The position numbers and the translations under genes are program-made. DNA of 64,000 nt, taken from positions 682,001 through 746,000 of the forward strand of contig NZ_CP085301.1 in assembly GCF_020700235.1 (NCBI RefSeq), given 5' to 3'. Below are positions 1 through 9,320 of this stretch, piece after piece (positions within the stretch are counted from its first letter, which is position 1; each line of letters opens with the position of its first letter). Below the pieces are notes generated by a model. That model was not told the DNA's origin. It searched no databases and saw only the letters and a list, made by a program, of their open reading frames with translations. This DNA is from Haladaptatus pallidirubidus. GTDB lineage: Archaea > Halobacteriota > Halobacteria > Halobacteriales > Haladaptataceae.

Positions 1-1
1 C

Positions 2-574
2 TACGACATCGAACCCGGCGACGGCGCGTTCTACGGCCCGAAAATCGACTTCGGCTTCGAGGACGCCCTCGGCCGAGTCTGGGACGGCCCGACGGTGCAA
101 CTCGACTTCAACATGCCCGAGCGGTTCGACTTAGAATACGTCACCGAGGAGAACGAGCGCGAGCGTCCGGTGATGATTCACCGCGCCCTGTACGGGAGCT
201 ACGAACGCTTCTTCATGGTGCTCATCGAGCACTTCAACGGGAAGTTCCCGCTCTGGCTCTCGCCCGAGCAGGTTCGCATCCTCCCCGTCAGCGACGATAA
301 CCTCGGCTACGCTCACCGCATCAAAAACGAACTCGATGACTTCCGCGTGGAGGTCGAAGACCGCTCGTGGACGGTCGGACGCAAGATTCAGCAGGCCCAC
401 GACGACCGCGTGCCGTACATGATTGTAGTCGGCGACAACGAGGAAGAGGCAGGCACGATTTCGGTTCGCGACCGGAAAGAGCGCGAGGAAAACGGCGTTT
501 CGTTGGAATCGTTCCGCAACCACCTCGAATCGGAGCGCGACGAAAAACGCACGGAAATCGACTTCCTTGACTGA
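2..574 (+). CDS. thrS: Threonyl-tRNA synthetase, C-terminal part (5' end outside window)
   Basis: Cytoplasmic class II aminoacyl-tRNA synthetase that charges tRNA-Thr. The window holds the last 190 residues. Reading frame 2 is open from the first base. The end of the class II catalytic core is visible: a GPTVQLDF strand, then motif 3 around [12 protein letters not shown]. The HGTP anticodon-binding domain follows (from about [17 protein letters not shown] to the [10 protein letters not shown] segment) with a short acidic tail. This order is typical of ThrRS, and the tail length fits a complete C terminus. The gene converges on the membrane protein at 643-1680 with a 13-bp hairpin between them. 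Family assignment is confident; the start cannot be seen. Confidence 0.93.
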   Translation, partial: YDIEPGDGAFYGPKIDFGFEDALGRVWDGPTVQLDFNMPERFDLEYVTEENERERPVMIHRALYGSYERFFMVLIEHFNGKFPLWLSPEQVRILPVSDDNLGYAHRIKNELDDFRVEVEDRSWTVGRKIQQAHDDRVPYMIVVGDNEEEAGTISVRDRKEREENGVSLESFRNHLESERDEKRTEIDFLD

Positions 575-579
575 GACAG

Positions 580-612
580 CGTGATTTCCGAATCGTCGGT
601 TCGGAAATCACG
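580..612. terminator. 13-bp inverted repeat between convergent genes
   Basis: A perfect 13-bp stem (arms 580-592 and 600-612, left arm CGTGATTTCCGAA) with a 7-base loop lies six bases after the thrS stop and before the 3' end of the opposing gene. A T-rich tract follows at about 618-650. The position suggests a transcription end for thrS and perhaps for the opposite strand. Archaeal terminators depend mainly on T tracts, so a terminator role is inference. Confidence 0.5.
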
Positions 613-642
613 GCTTCGCTTTCTTCCGCTGGTTCGACTTTT

Positions 643-1680
643 TCACTCTAATTCGTCGCTTCGCCCCGTCTCCCGAAGGATGAACGGCCCGATGGAGAGC
701 GTTCGTTTCGCCACCGTCGCAATCCGGAGGATGTACGATAGCAGGATGACGAACGGAACGACCGCGATGGTCGTCGCCAAACTCGCAACCAGCACGTCGT
801 TACTGATGGTGAACGTGTAGCCCGGAACCGCTCTCGCGTCGTAGTAGAGTATCATCGCGACGGTGACCACGAGCGCCGGAATCGCCGTGTACAGCATCGC
901 CCGCGAGAGATTGACGAGTTCCCACTGGAAATAAAGCGTCTTGAAATGTTCCCGCGACGGGCCGAAGAACTCCAGCGATTCGATGATGTCGTCGAATGCT
1001 TCGTCCACTTCATCGGTGAGGGCGTCCGCGTGTTCGTTGCGAATCTTGCGCGCAAGGAAGATTTTCCACGAGTAGTTAAAGTTGAGGATGGCGGACAGCA
1101 GGTCGAACGTCCCGAACTGGGTACCTTCGAGTCGCTCGCTCACGGCTTCCGCGTTCCCGGATAGACCATCGACGTAGCTTCGAATCTCGTCCTTCAACTC
1201 CTCGTCTCGGCTCTCCTCGACGGCGTCCGCGAGCGCTTCGGCGCGGTCTTCCGTTTCGTTCATCAACGCTTCCATGAACGACGCGGGTTCCGGCGGAGCA
1301 GTCGGCACGTCGAGAAGCTTCTCGGCATCTTTTCGGAAATCCAACGCACCTTTCATTCGATTTCGCTGGTCGCCGACCGGCCCAAGTTCCTGCGAGAGAA
1401 CGAGCTGATTCAGCGTCACGACGAGCGTCACGCCCGTGATAATCGCTCCGATGAATCCCTGAAAGACGGTGTCTACGGGGTCTTCGGATGCGATGGATCG
1501 CTGAAGCGGCGACGGGTCGAGAACACCGAGGATAACTAAGGAAAGAAAGAAGGCGAACAGGATGCCACCAGCGATCACCCATCGATTCGCCTCCATCAGA
1601 ATCCACAACTTTCGCCGATTCTCGTCTACTCGTTCCCGCATCGTATCGCCGGGTTGGGAACTGCCACCTGAATCGCTCAT
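643..1680 (-). CDS. Haloarchaeal membrane protein of unknown function (4 TM segments)
   Basis: Predicted 345-residue integral membrane protein. I chose the start giving MSDSGGSSQPGD; an upstream in-frame start would add nine residues. Four hydrophobic segments are visible: about 35-58 (IAGGILFAFFLSLVILG), 78-100 (GFIGAIITGVTLVVTLNQ), 260-285 (AMLYTAIPALVVTVAMILY) and 295-322. The pairs are separated by a long acidic, helical cytoplasmic-type region. The topology is two hairpins around a soluble middle domain. I recognise no catalytic motif. It resembles uncharacterised haloarchaeal membrane proteins and no function is claimed. It may form a stress-related neighbourhood with the PspA-family gene, which lies upstream on the same strand with an 81-base gap. 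Confidence 0.75.
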   Translation of the reverse strand: MSDSGGSSQPGDTMRERVDENRRKLWILMEANRWVIAGGILFAFFLSLVILGVLDPSPLQRSIASEDPVDTVFQGFIGAIITGVTLVVTLNQLVLSQELGPVGDQRNRMKGALDFRKDAEKLLDVPTAPPEPASFMEALMNETEDRAEALADAVEESRDEELKDEIRSYVDGLSGNAEAVSERLEGTQFGTFDLLSAILNFNYSWKIFLARKIRNEHADALTDEVDEAFDDIIESLEFFGPSREHFKTLYFQWELVNLSRAMLYTAIPALVVTVAMILYYDARAVPGYTFTISNDVLVASLATTIAVVPFVILLSYILRIATVAKRTLSIGPFILRETGRSDELE

Positions 1681-1761
1681 ACTACGTGAAAGGGAGAGTG
1701 GATTCAAATAGACTGTTGCCGGGACGAAAGGACTGCTACGAAGTATTGCGATTATCGAGGT

Positions 1762-2598
1762 TTACGAGTTGTTCTCCTCGGTGGCCTGTTCGGTTTCGGT
1801 TTCGGTCTCATCGGCCGCAACTTCGGCTTCGAGGTCAGCGAGGTCGATGTCCTCCTCGTCGGATTCGGATTGCGTTTCCGCCTCCACTTCCGGTTCGTCT
1901 TCCATTCCCATCTCGGCTTTCAGGGTGTCGAGTTCGGAATCGACCTCCCCGCCGGTTCGCATCTCTTCGAGTTCGCGGTCGAGTTGGTCTTTGTCCGAGA
2001 GCGCGTCGTCGAACGCACCCGTATCGTGGAGTTCGTCCATCGCCTCCGCGCGCGCCTCCATCTCCTCGGTGCGCTGTTCCGCATTCTCGATGGAGCGCGA
2101 AACGTCCTCCATCTCGTCGCCGACGCCCGTCATGGCTTCTGAAACGCGACTGTTCGCTTCGGCGGCCTCGTAGCGGGCTTTCATGCTCTCTTTTTTCGTA
2201 CGGAACTCCTCGATACGGTTCTGGAGCGTGTCTTTCTTCTCCACGAGGTTGTCCTGCGTGTTCTGGAGCTGCGCGATTTGCCCCTCCAAATCCTCGATTT
2301 GGTTCATCTTCTGTTTTTTCTTCTCGAGCGCCTTCCGGGCCAAATCCTCGCGGCCTTGCTTGACGGCCTCCCGCGCCTGCCCGTTGTGCTTCTCGACGTT
2401 CTCTTCGAGGTTACGCTTCTGAATTTCGAGGCGTTTTTTCTGGGTGGTCAGGTCGGCGATACCCTTTTTCACGTCCTGCAGTTCGTCGCGCATCTGCTCG
2501 TAGGAGTAATCGAGCGTCTCGGTCGGGTCTTCGGCCCTGTTGAGGACGGCATTTATTTTCGAGCGGATGACGTACGACATGCGTGAGAGTACTCCCAT
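1762..2598 (-). CDS. PspA/IM30 family protein
   Basis: Predicted 278-residue coiled-coil protein of the PspA/IM30 (Vipp1, ESCRT-III-like) family. These proteins assemble on membranes and protect them under stress. The N terminus (MGVLSRMSYVIRSKINAVL) is the typical amphipathic helix. It is followed by AEDPTETLDYSYEQMRDEL and long heptad-rich helices to about residue 200. The last 70 residues are highly acidic and low in complexity, a haloarchaeal feature. It faces away from the alpha/beta hydrolase at 2653, with a 54-base divergent promoter region. Family assignment is confident; the role in envelope stress is inferred from the family. Confidence 0.9.
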   Translation of the reverse strand: MGVLSRMSYVIRSKINAVLNRAEDPTETLDYSYEQMRDELQDVKKGIADLTTQKKRLEIQKRNLEENVEKHNGQAREAVKQGREDLARKALEKKKQKMNQIEDLEGQIAQLQNTQDNLVEKKDTLQNRIEEFRTKKESMKARYEAAEANSRVSEAMTGVGDEMEDVSRSIENAEQRTEEMEARAEAMDELHDTGAFDDALSDKDQLDRELEEMRTGGEVDSELDTLKAEMGMEDEPEVEAETQSESDEEDIDLADLEAEVAADETETETEQATEENNS

Positions 2599-2652
2599 AC
2601 ATCTACATTCAGAACCCGACCCTTAAAATCCTCACCAAGCTAACACGCCCTC

Positions 2653-3249
2653 ATGCAGTCGAACAAAGTCGTCGTCCCCGGCGCGCGGAACGTTCGGGCC
2701 ACGTTGAACGCTCCGGAGGGTGAAACGGACGAGATTGTGGTTGCGTGCCCACCTCATCCGCAGTTCAACGGGAATCGGCGTGACAACCGACTCGTCGCCC
2801 TCGGCGAGTACCTGACCGACCACGGAATCGCCTGCCTGCGGTTCGATTACGGCGACTGGGACGAGGGCTACGGCGAGCGCGAGGACGCCCGGAACGCCCT
2901 CCAGTGGGGCAAAGAGCGATACGATTTCGTTGGAATTTTTGGGTTCAGTTTCGGCGGCGGAGTCGCGGCGTTGGCTGGTGCGGATGAAGGTGCGGAGGTG
3001 ATCGGACTGCTCGCGCCTGCGTCTCGTTTGGCGGACGATTTAGACGCGGTGGAAGTGTTGGACGAGATTAACGTACCGCTGAAGATTCTGTACGCCACGC
3101 GGGACGACACCGCGAACTGGGAGCCCTTGGTGGAGCGCGCGGAGGAGTTAGGGTTCGAAGTAGAGGGGTTTAGTGCCGACCACTTCTTTGTGGGCCAGGA
3201 ACAGAAGGTTGCAAGGCGGTTGGGGGAATTCTTCGTTAAACAGCTCTGA
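2653..3249 (+). CDS. Alpha/beta hydrolase (dienelactone-hydrolase-like)
   Basis: Small 198-residue alpha/beta hydrolase. The N-terminal strand ends in a CPPHPQFNG oxyanion-type loop. A nucleophile elbow GFSFGG is visible near residue 100, so Ser is the probable nucleophile. An Asp in the ATRDDTANWEP segment and a His in the ADHFF segment complete a plausible triad. There is no signal peptide, so it should be cytoplasmic. The substrate is unknown; related proteins act on esters or dienelactones. It is transcribed away from the PspA-family gene, and a repeat element lies downstream. Confidence 0.82.
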   Translation: MQSNKVVVPGARNVRATLNAPEGETDEIVVACPPHPQFNGNRRDNRLVALGEYLTDHGIACLRFDYGDWDEGYGEREDARNALQWGKERYDFVGIFGFSFGGGVAALAGADEGAEVIGLLAPASRLADDLDAVEVLDEINVPLKILYATRDDTANWEPLVERAEELGFEVEGFSADHFFVGQEQKVARRLGEFFVKQL

Positions 3250-3331
3250 ATAGGAGTGAGATTTACTCGATTCAGGCTCGTTCCTGCAGATTCTTTCCGG
3301 CATCCTGCTTGTTACTTAACCACCATGTCTC

Positions 3332-3622
3332 TAGCTATCACGACTCTTAATCACCGCACCTCGCCCTCCCCCATCCTCTTCCCGCACTCCGGACGAGCGA
3401 ACCTCGTCCGAGTTCTCGTTCGCGTGCGATCACGAGAACACCGTGCGGATCGTCCCTCGCGCGCGTTGCTCGCACGCGCCGGGGGGATTTGTGAAGATTC
3501 GAAATCTGTGCGGTGGCGCGCGAAGGGGAACCATCTACAGGTTCGCCCGTGCGAGTCGGTTGGGGAGGATGTGGCGCGGTTGCAGGACGGGTGCGGTATG
3601 ATAGGAGTCGGCAATAGCTAGC
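3332..3622. repeat. MITE-like element, copy 1, with imperfect terminal inverted repeats
   Basis: The left end (CTAGCTATCACGACTCTTAA) is an imperfect inverted copy of the right end (AGGAGTCGGCAATAGCTAG, ending near 3622). The interior shares blocks with copies at 7272 and 44033, including a hairpin at about 3386-3413 (ACTCCGGACGAG paired with CTCGTCCGAGT) and a GTTCTCGTTCGCG...CACGAGAAC block. No convincing coding region lies inside. It fills most of the 561-base gap before pyrG. A small non-autonomous transposable element or a structured-RNA repeat are the two readings I favour. The bases from 3623 to 3810 hold the pyrG promoter region and no gene I can support. Confidence 0.7.
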
Positions 3623-3810
3623 ACAAATGAAACAAACCAATCATCCTCGCTGTCGCGGTTGGCGGTGTGAGAGGTTCAGCAGTAGCGAGGACGTAACGAG
3701 CAAATGACCAACATCCAATCGACCCCTCTCCACGGCTGTCGTCTGTGCCATCCCCTACCGAACCGCGCGCCCTCCGAAATGGTTTTGACGAACGATTGCT
3801 GAAAGTCAGT

Positions 3811-5463
3811 ATGCCGACTGACCCCGAGACAGGCTACGACCCCGAGATGGGGGAGAAGTTCATTTTCGTCACAGGGGGCGTCATGTCCGGACTTGGCAAA
3901 GGCATCACCGCCGCGAGCACCGGGCGACTGCTCGCAAACGCCGGGTTCGACGTGACCGCCGTAAAAATCGACCCGTATCTGAACGTAGACGCGGGGACGA
4001 TGAATCCCTACCAGCACGGAGAAGTGTACGTCCTGAAAGACGGTGGCGAGGTTGACCTCGATTTGGGCAACTACGAGCGATTCCTCGACATCGACATGAC
4101 GTTCGACCACAACGTCACCACCGGAAAGGCGTACAAGCACGTCATCGAGAAGGAGCGGGCGGGCGACTACCTCGGAAAGACCGTCCAGATTATCCCGCAC
4201 ATCACGGACGAAATCAAGCGCCGAATCCGCGAGGCCGCCGAGGGCCACGACGTGTGTATCGTCGAAGTGGGCGGCACCGTGGGCGACATCGAGAGCATGC
4301 CGTTCCTCGAAGCGCTGCGCCAGTTCGCCACGGAGCAGGACGAGGAGGATTTCCTGTTGACCCACGTGACGCTTGTTCCGTACTCGAAAAACGGCGAGCA
4401 AAAGACGAAGCCGACTCAACACAGCGTCAAAGAACTGCGGAGCATCGGCTTGCAACCCGACGTGCTCGTCGGGCGCTGTGACGACGGCCTCGACCCCGAA
4501 ACGAAGGAGAAAATCGCGCTCTTCTGCGACGTGCCGACCGACGCCGTCTTCTCGAACCCCGACGTGGAGGACATCTACCACGTTCCGCTGGTGGTCGAAG
4601 AGGAAGGACTCGACGACTACGTGATGGAGAAACTCGACCTCACCGACCGCGCCGTTTCGAGCGAGGAGCGAACCACGGCGTGGCGCGATCTCGTCACGCA
4701 GGAAACCGAGGACGAAGTCGATATCGCACTCGTCGGGAAGTACGCGCTCGAAGACGCCTACATGTCCATCCACGAGGCGCTGAAACACGCCGGACTGGAG
4801 AAGAACGTGGACGTGAACGTCCTGTGGGTTGACTCCGACGAGATGGACGACGACCACGAAGAGCGCCTGAAGGAGGCCGACGGAATCGTCGTTCCCGGCG
4901 GATTCGGCAGTCGCGGTACGGAAGGGAAAATCGAGGCGATTCGTTACGCCCGAGAGAACGACGTTCCGTTCCTCGGCCTCTGTCTCGGCTTCCAGATGGC
5001 CGTCGTGGAGTACGCCCGAAACGTCCTCGGACTGGAGGGCGCGAATTCCGCGGAAATCGACGACGACTCGCCGCATCCCGTCATCGACATCCTGCCCGAG
5101 CAGTACGAAATCGAGGATATGGGCGGCACGATGCGTCTCGGCGCGCACGAAACGGAAATAGAGGCGAATACGCTCGCACACGAGGTGTACGGCGCGACGA
5201 GTTGCACGGAGCGCCACCGTCACCGCTACGAGGTGAACCCAGAGTATTTCGAGGATTTCGACGGCGAACCGCTCGTGTTCTCCGGACGCGCTGGCAACCG
5301 GATGGAAATCCTCGAACTGGACGGTCATCCGTACTACTTCGGAACGCAGTTCCATCCCGAGTTCCGCTCGCGACCTGACAGGGCGAGCCCGCCGTTCGTT
5401 GGCCTGCTGGAAGGAGTGCTCGAAGAAGCAGAAATGAAAGAATGCGAGGAGGTAGAAGCCTAA
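3811..5463 (+). CDS. pyrG: CTP synthase
   Basis: Makes CTP from UTP, ATP and glutamine; the last step of de novo pyrimidine synthesis. 550 residues, the usual family length. The N-terminal amidoligase domain carries the P-loop-like [15 protein letters not shown] near residue 17 and [13 protein letters not shown]. The C-terminal class I glutaminase shows GLCLGFQ with catalytic Cys at about 391 and HPEF with His at about 515. I chose the ATG at 3811 ([14 protein letters not shown]) because it precedes the conserved start; an ATG 66 bases upstream would add an unconserved leader. The stop overlaps the start of guaAb by one base (TAATG), so they are translationally coupled. Confidence 0.97.
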   Translation: MPTDPETGYDPEMGEKFIFVTGGVMSGLGKGITAASTGRLLANAGFDVTAVKIDPYLNVDAGTMNPYQHGEVYVLKDGGEVDLDLGNYERFLDIDMTFDHNVTTGKAYKHVIEKERAGDYLGKTVQIIPHITDEIKRRIREAAEGHDVCIVEVGGTVGDIESMPFLEALRQFATEQDEEDFLLTHVTLVPYSKNGEQKTKPTQHSVKELRSIGLQPDVLVGRCDDGLDPETKEKIALFCDVPTDAVFSNPDVEDIYHVPLVVEEEGLDDYVMEKLDLTDRAVSSEERTTAWRDLVTQETEDEVDIALVGKYALEDAYMSIHEALKHAGLEKNVDVNVLWVDSDEMDDDHEERLKEADGIVVPGGFGSRGTEGKIEAIRYARENDVPFLGLCLGFQMAVVEYARNVLGLEGANSAEIDDDSPHPVIDILPEQYEIEDMGGTMRLGAHETEIEANTLAHEVYGATSCTERHRHRYEVNPEYFEDFDGEPLVFSGRAGNRMEILELDGHPYYFGTQFHPEFRSRPDRASPPFVGLLEGVLEEAEMKECEEVEA

Positions 5464-6380
5464 TGGTCGAAACCGGTAAATTCATCGAAGAAGCGGTCGC
5501 GGAGATTCGAGACGAAGTCGGCGACGAACACGCCATCATCGCGCTGTCGGGCGGCGTCGATTCGTCCGTCGCCGCCGCACTCGCCTACAAAGCCATCGGC
5601 GACCAACTCACGCCGGTGTACGTCGATACCGGACTGATGCGGAAAGGTGAAACCGCCCAGATTCGGGAGACGTTCGCCTACATGAGTTCTCTGGAGGTCG
5701 TGGAAGCGGAAGACCGATTCTTGGACGCGCTGTCGGGCGTCACCGACCCAGAGGAAAAACGCGCCGTCATCGGCGAGCAGTTCATCCGCGAGTTCGAACG
5801 AGAGGCGAAGGAAACGGACGCCGACTACCTCGTCCAGGGGACGATTTACCCCGACCGAATCGAGAGCGAAGGCGGCATCAAATCCCATCACAACGTCGGC
5901 GGTCTACCGGACGTGGTGGATTTCGAAGGAATCGTCGAACCCGTCCGCGACCTGTACAAGGACGAAGTGCGCGACGTTGCCCGCGCACTCGGACTGGAGG
6001 ACATCGTCGCGGAGCGCATGCCCTTCCCCGGCCCCGGCCTCGCGGTTCGCGTCGTCGGCGAGGTGACGCGCGAGAAAGCGCAAGTCGTCCGCGAGGCGTG
6101 TCACGTTGTCGAGGAAGAACTGGAGGAGTACGACCCGTGGCAGGCGTTCGCCGCCGTCGTTGGCAAGGGAACCGGCGTGAAAGGCGACAACCGCGTCCAC
6201 GGCTGGATCGTCGCGGTTCGGTCGGTCGAATCGCGCGACGGCATGACCGCCAGAGCGCAGGAACTCGACTGGGAGACGCTCCAGCGAATCCAGTCGCGTA
6301 TCACCGGACAGAACGAAAACGTCGCCCGCGTCGTCTACGACGTGACACATAAACCTCCGGCGACCATCGAATACGAGTGA
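5463..6380 (+). CDS. guaAb: GMP synthase, ATP-pyrophosphatase subunit
   Basis: Synthetase subunit of the archaeal two-subunit GMP synthase. It adenylates XMP and accepts ammonia from a separate glutaminase (GuaAa) to give GMP. 305 residues. The PP-loop SGGVDSS is at about residue 27 and [11 protein letters not shown] is conserved. The C-terminal dimerisation part includes [16 protein letters not shown] and ends in [19 protein letters not shown] sequence (here [14 protein letters not shown]). An AGGAGGTAG ribosome site lies inside the end of pyrG, five to six bases before the ATG. The start overlaps the pyrG stop and the gene's own stop overlaps the next start. No glutaminase gene is in the window. 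Confidence 0.96.
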   Translation: MVETGKFIEEAVAEIRDEVGDEHAIIALSGGVDSSVAAALAYKAIGDQLTPVYVDTGLMRKGETAQIRETFAYMSSLEVVEAEDRFLDALSGVTDPEEKRAVIGEQFIREFEREAKETDADYLVQGTIYPDRIESEGGIKSHHNVGGLPDVVDFEGIVEPVRDLYKDEVRDVARALGLEDIVAERMPFPGPGLAVRVVGEVTREKAQVVREACHVVEEELEEYDPWQAFAAVVGKGTGVKGDNRVHGWIVAVRSVESRDGMTARAQELDWETLQRIQSRITGQNENVARVVYDVTHKPPATIEYE

Positions 6381-6700
6381 TGCGCGCAGTTATCGCAGGA
6401 CCAGACGAAGACGGACTCGGAACTGCACTGGAATCGCAGGGCGTCGAAACGGCCGCCGTGGAGGGTGTCGCCTCCCGCCCCGCGCTCGAAGACGCGGGCG
6501 TCCACGACGCCGACCTGTTCGTCCTCACCGACGTCGGGCAGGCTACCGCAATCGCGGTTGCGAAGGACGTGAACCCGAAAATTCGCGTCGTCGTGTACGA
6601 CGACGACACCATCCCGGAGTTCGCTCGCAATCAAGCGGGCCTCATCGTCGACCCGAATCTGCTGTCGGCGGACGCGGTCGCGGAAGAACTGACGGCGTAA
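6380..6700 (+). CDS. Small Rossmann-like protein in the pyrG-guaAb operon
   Basis: 106-residue acidic protein, third gene of the nucleotide operon; its ATG overlaps the guaAb stop (TGATG). It starts with a strand-loop [17 protein letters not shown] and continues with a DADLFVLTDVGQATAIAVAKD segment and an IRVVVYDDDTIPEFARNQAGLIVDP segment. This pattern resembles the second half of a TrkA-N (RCK) nucleotide-binding fold without a full GxGxxG. Haloarchaeal homologues sit next to pyrG/guaA and are sometimes labelled CTP synthetase by position only; it has no synthetase domain. Function unknown. A regulatory nucleotide sensor for its operon partners is a guess. Confidence 0.85.
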   Translation: MRAVIAGPDEDGLGTALESQGVETAAVEGVASRPALEDAGVHDADLFVLTDVGQATAIAVAKDVNPKIRVVVYDDDTIPEFARNQAGLIVDPNLLSADAVAEELTA

Positions 6701-6795
6701 GTCGGTTCGGAACAACCACTCGTGCAGAACGATCGAAACCGACGGTATCGGCCGGAAAAGGTAGAACTAATCACCTTCCTGCGGAACGAATTTTT

Positions 6796-7197
6796 ATGAC
6801 CTACGAAGTGCGTGATGAACTGCCGACAGTCGAGGAATTCATCGCCCTGCGCGAGGCCGCCGACATGGCGCCCCGGAGCATGGAAGCAGTCGAACGGGGA
6901 CTGCCGAACTCCGTTTTCGGCGTAACCGTGGTGGATGAAAGTGGCGAAGTCGTCGGCATGGCTCGAATCATCGGCGACGGCGGGTCGGTGTACCAAATCG
7001 GCGATATGGCGGTGCATCCCGACCACCAACGACAGGGACTCGGTTCCAAAATGATGGAGCGACTGATGACGTATCTGGAGGCGAATGCGCCGGAAGGAGC
7101 CTACGTCAACCTCATGGCGGACGTGGAGGGCTTTTACGAACAGTTCGGATTCGAATATACCGCGCCTGCTTCGCGTGGGATGTATTTGCGGATGTAA
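6796..7197 (+). CDS. GNAT family N-acetyltransferase
   Basis: 133-residue single-domain acetyltransferase that would transfer an acetyl group from acetyl-CoA to an amine. The acetyl-CoA binding motif A is visible as DMAVHPDHQRQGLGSKMMERL (Q/RxxGxG/A type) near residues 74-94. A GFYEQFGFEYT segment typical of motif B follows. The acceptor is unknown. No close operon partner; 95 bases separate it from the preceding operon. Confidence 0.9.
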   Translation: MTYEVRDELPTVEEFIALREAADMAPRSMEAVERGLPNSVFGVTVVDESGEVVGMARIIGDGGSVYQIGDMAVHPDHQRQGLGSKMMERLMTYLEANAPEGAYVNLMADVEGFYEQFGFEYTAPASRGMYLRM

Positions 7198-7271
7198 GTG
7201 CGCCGTGAGGTTGCTGGGAAGTCCGAAAAATAATCCGGTGAACGCTACTCTGAGGATATTTTTGAGTTGCT

Positions 7272-7510
7272 GTTAGCAATCGCCGACTTCAATGAAACCG
7301 CAACCGCACTCGCCCACAGACCTCCCCAACCGACTGCGTTTCTCACTCCGGAAGAGCAAGCTCTTCCGTGCTCTCGTTCACTCCTTCGTCGCTCACGAGA
7401 ACTTCGTTGCGATACTCATCCCTCGCGTGATTTCACCACAGACCCTCGACGGTAAACGCCTCGGGCCTGTGGAAGCACGCGCCATAGTGTTGTGGAAGGA
7501 AAGCAGACTC
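7272..7510. repeat. MITE-like element, copy 2 (right end degraded)
   Basis: The left end GTTAGCAATCGCCGACTTC matches the terminal repeat of copies 1 and 3. It is followed by an ACCGCAACCGCACTCGCCC block, a CTCCCCAACCGACTGCG block shared with both, and a 9-bp perfect hairpin at 7349-7368 (CGGAAGAGC / GCTCTTCCG). In copies 1 and 3 the equivalent hairpin has a different paired sequence. The right terminal repeat is not recognisable, so the end is approximate. The 405-base gap 7198-7602 holds only this element and no gene. Confidence 0.6.
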
Positions 7511-7602
7511 CCGATAACGATGAGTGCGCTTCCGAACCGAACGGCGTTTGTACCAAACCCTATAGACAAAATCGAAGTTGTTGAAAAGTAAATGAATAGG
7601 TC

Positions 7603-8274
7603 TTACAGCCTTTCAGCCAATTCCTGTAGTCGCGCGCTCCCGTCGCGGACGAAGGGGACGCCGTGGCCCATTCCGACGACTTCGAAGTCGGGTGCGCGTT
7701 CCGCCAGCGAGACGATGCTGTCGCGCACGTCGTCGGTGTCGTAGCTCATGGCCCACGACGAGGGCTTCAGTTCGCCGTGGCTCTCCATCACCAAATCGCC
7801 GAGGAAGGCGACGCCGAGAGGCTCGCTAATATAGGCGATGTGGCCGGGTGAGTGACCCGGCGTGGAATAGGCCGTGAAGCTCCCGATTTCGTCGCCGTCT
7901 TCGACGGAACGGATTTCGCTTTCGGGCGCGGAAACCAGCGACCCTACCACGCGCTGGAGTGCGCCTTTGTGGTTCCGCCAGTCGGGGGTTTCCGACCCCG
8001 AGAGAATCGGGGCGTCCGCTTTCCCGGCGAAAACGGGCGCTTCGAACGGAAGGCGGGCGAGCGCGCCGACGTGGTCGAAATCGTAGTGCGTTAGCAGCAC
8101 GCGGTCGATGTCGTCCACGCTGTATCCCGCTTCGCTGACGCCGCGGGCGATGTCGCCGCTGTCGAAGGGCGTTCCGGCGTCGATGAGCGTTAGGTCGCCG
8201 TCGTCGTCCGCGAGGAAAGAGTTCACGTTCCCGAGGTCGAACCACCAGAGGCCGTCCGCGAGTTCGGTCGCCAT
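7603..8274 (-). CDS. MBL-fold metallo-hydrolase
   Basis: 223-residue metallo-beta-lactamase fold hydrolase of unknown substrate. The metal motif is THYDFDHVGAL (HxxxDH form, the first His-x-Asp position being Tyr-Asp spaced). It is followed by a TPGHSPGHIAY His, a FLGDLVME Asp and a GMGHGVPF His near the C terminus, the usual order. N terminus MATELADGLWWFDLGNVNSFLADDDGDLTLIDAG is conserved in archaeal MBL proteins. No signal peptide, so cytoplasmic. It diverges from the small membrane protein at 8365. Confidence 0.9.
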   Translation of the reverse strand: MATELADGLWWFDLGNVNSFLADDDGDLTLIDAGTPFDSGDIARGVSEAGYSVDDIDRVLLTHYDFDHVGALARLPFEAPVFAGKADAPILSGSETPDWRNHKGALQRVVGSLVSAPESEIRSVEDGDEIGSFTAYSTPGHSPGHIAYISEPLGVAFLGDLVMESHGELKPSSWAMSYDTDDVRDSIVSLAERAPDFEVVGMGHGVPFVRDGSARLQELAERL

Positions 8275-8364
8275 GTGGGGTGCTACGACGGCGATCCACT
8301 TGAGCGTGGGGCGAATTCCGAGGCGAACGGGTGGTTTTTGGTCGTGGGACGCCGACCATCTGTT

Positions 8365-8661
8365 ATGGGTTCGTCACTGCTGGACAGGTCGGAGGAGGTA
8401 GACAGAAAGCGCGCCGCGAAAGCCATTGCTCCGTTTCTCGTCCTCGGGCTACTCAACCTCGCGCTCATCCTCGGGTGGGGGATGAACCCGCTTTGGGGAT
8501 TCGCCATTCTCCCGCCCATCCTGTTCATCAGCGTCATCGGCTGGATCGGGTTCAAATCGGGCTTCATCACCGACCACGCGGATTATCGAGAGGAAGATTC
8601 GGAAGAAACCGGCAGTGACCACATCACCGACGACCACACCCACACCGACCAGTCCGATTAA
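8365..8661 (+). CDS. Small membrane protein, unknown function
   Basis: 98-residue protein. The ATG at 8365 (MGSSLLDRSEEVDRKRAAK) was chosen because the hydrophobic part begins soon after; an upstream start would add 30 unlikely residues and run into the divergent promoter. There are two adjacent transmembrane segments, about residues 22-40 (PFLVLGLLNLALILGWG) and 43-65 (GFAILPPILFISVIGWIGF). An Asp/Glu/His-rich tail ends in THTDQSD. The cupin gene lies 24 bases downstream in the same direction. Unknown function. Confidence 0.75.
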   Translation: MGSSLLDRSEEVDRKRAAKAIAPFLVLGLLNLALILGWGMNPLWGFAILPPILFISVIGWIGFKSGFITDHADYREEDSEETGSDHITDDHTHTDQSD

Positions 8662-8685
8662 GTTCCGACCCGCCGTTTTCCCGGT

Positions 8686-9003
8686 ATGTTCGACCGCTAC
8701 GCAGACCTCGATTTAGACCCCGACGACGACGAAGTCCAGACCGCCGAACTGGTCGTCACCGACGACGTTCTCGTGAAGGCGTTCGCCCTCGGCCCCGGCG
8801 CAGAACTCTCGCCGCACGAACACGGCGATAGCACGAACGTATTCCACGTCCTCGACGGCGATGTAACCGTGATTCAGGACGGTTCGGAGGAAGTCGTCTC
8901 GGCCCCCGGCGTCGTCCTCCACGAGCGTGGGGTTGTACACGGGGCGCGAAACGAGACCGACGAAACCGTGAGTTTCACGGCGAGCCTCTGTCCGCTTCCT
9001 TGA
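8686..9003 (+). CDS. Cupin-domain protein
   Basis: 105-residue single cupin barrel. The metal-binding motif 1 is visible as GAELSPHEHGDSTNVFHVLDG (HxH...E/N type), with motif 2 near LHERGVVHGARNET. Such proteins bind a metal and may act as small-molecule sensors, isomerases or dioxygenases; nothing here selects one. It is probably co-transcribed with the small membrane protein upstream. Confidence 0.88.
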   Translation: MFDRYADLDLDPDDDEVQTAELVVTDDVLVKAFALGPGAELSPHEHGDSTNVFHVLDGDVTVIQDGSEEVVSAPGVVLHERGVVHGARNETDETVSFTASLCPLP

Positions 9004-9320
9004 AACAGGCGAAGAGAACGTCGAGAAGGCGTTTGTTACTCCCGGACAGTTGAGAATAGATTGTGAATTTCAGAGCGTTGAGAATTGGGATGTGACTGCT
9101 GTGGTTGCAGATGCAGAAGTTACCTCGTTACAACCAACCCCGATATCTCGAAGGGGTGGCCTACTCCTAGTGATTACAGTTACGACGCCCTCGCCAATCT
9201 GCTCTCCTGTTCGGAAACACTAACACACACGATTGAATTCCTGTCCAACTTCTCTGCGAACCGCACGCCTGCGTAACCGCTTTCGGAACGTCTTTGAAAC
9301 CGGACTACATCTCCGGGGGC
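9004..9320. other. Intergenic stretch without a recognisable gene
   Basis: About 317 bases between the cupin gene and the E1-alpha gene. Short open frames exist on both strands but none shows protein-like composition or a family motif. The last 60 bases should hold the promoter of the E1-alpha gene. No convincing repeat, tRNA or hairpin seen. Confidence 0.5.

Noticed and set aside
3676..5355. Long minus-strand open frame across pyrG
   Set aside because: It mirrors the conserved pyrG coding strand; high GC gives long antisense frames in haloarchaea. The composition (Arg-, Val- and His-heavy) is shadow-like.
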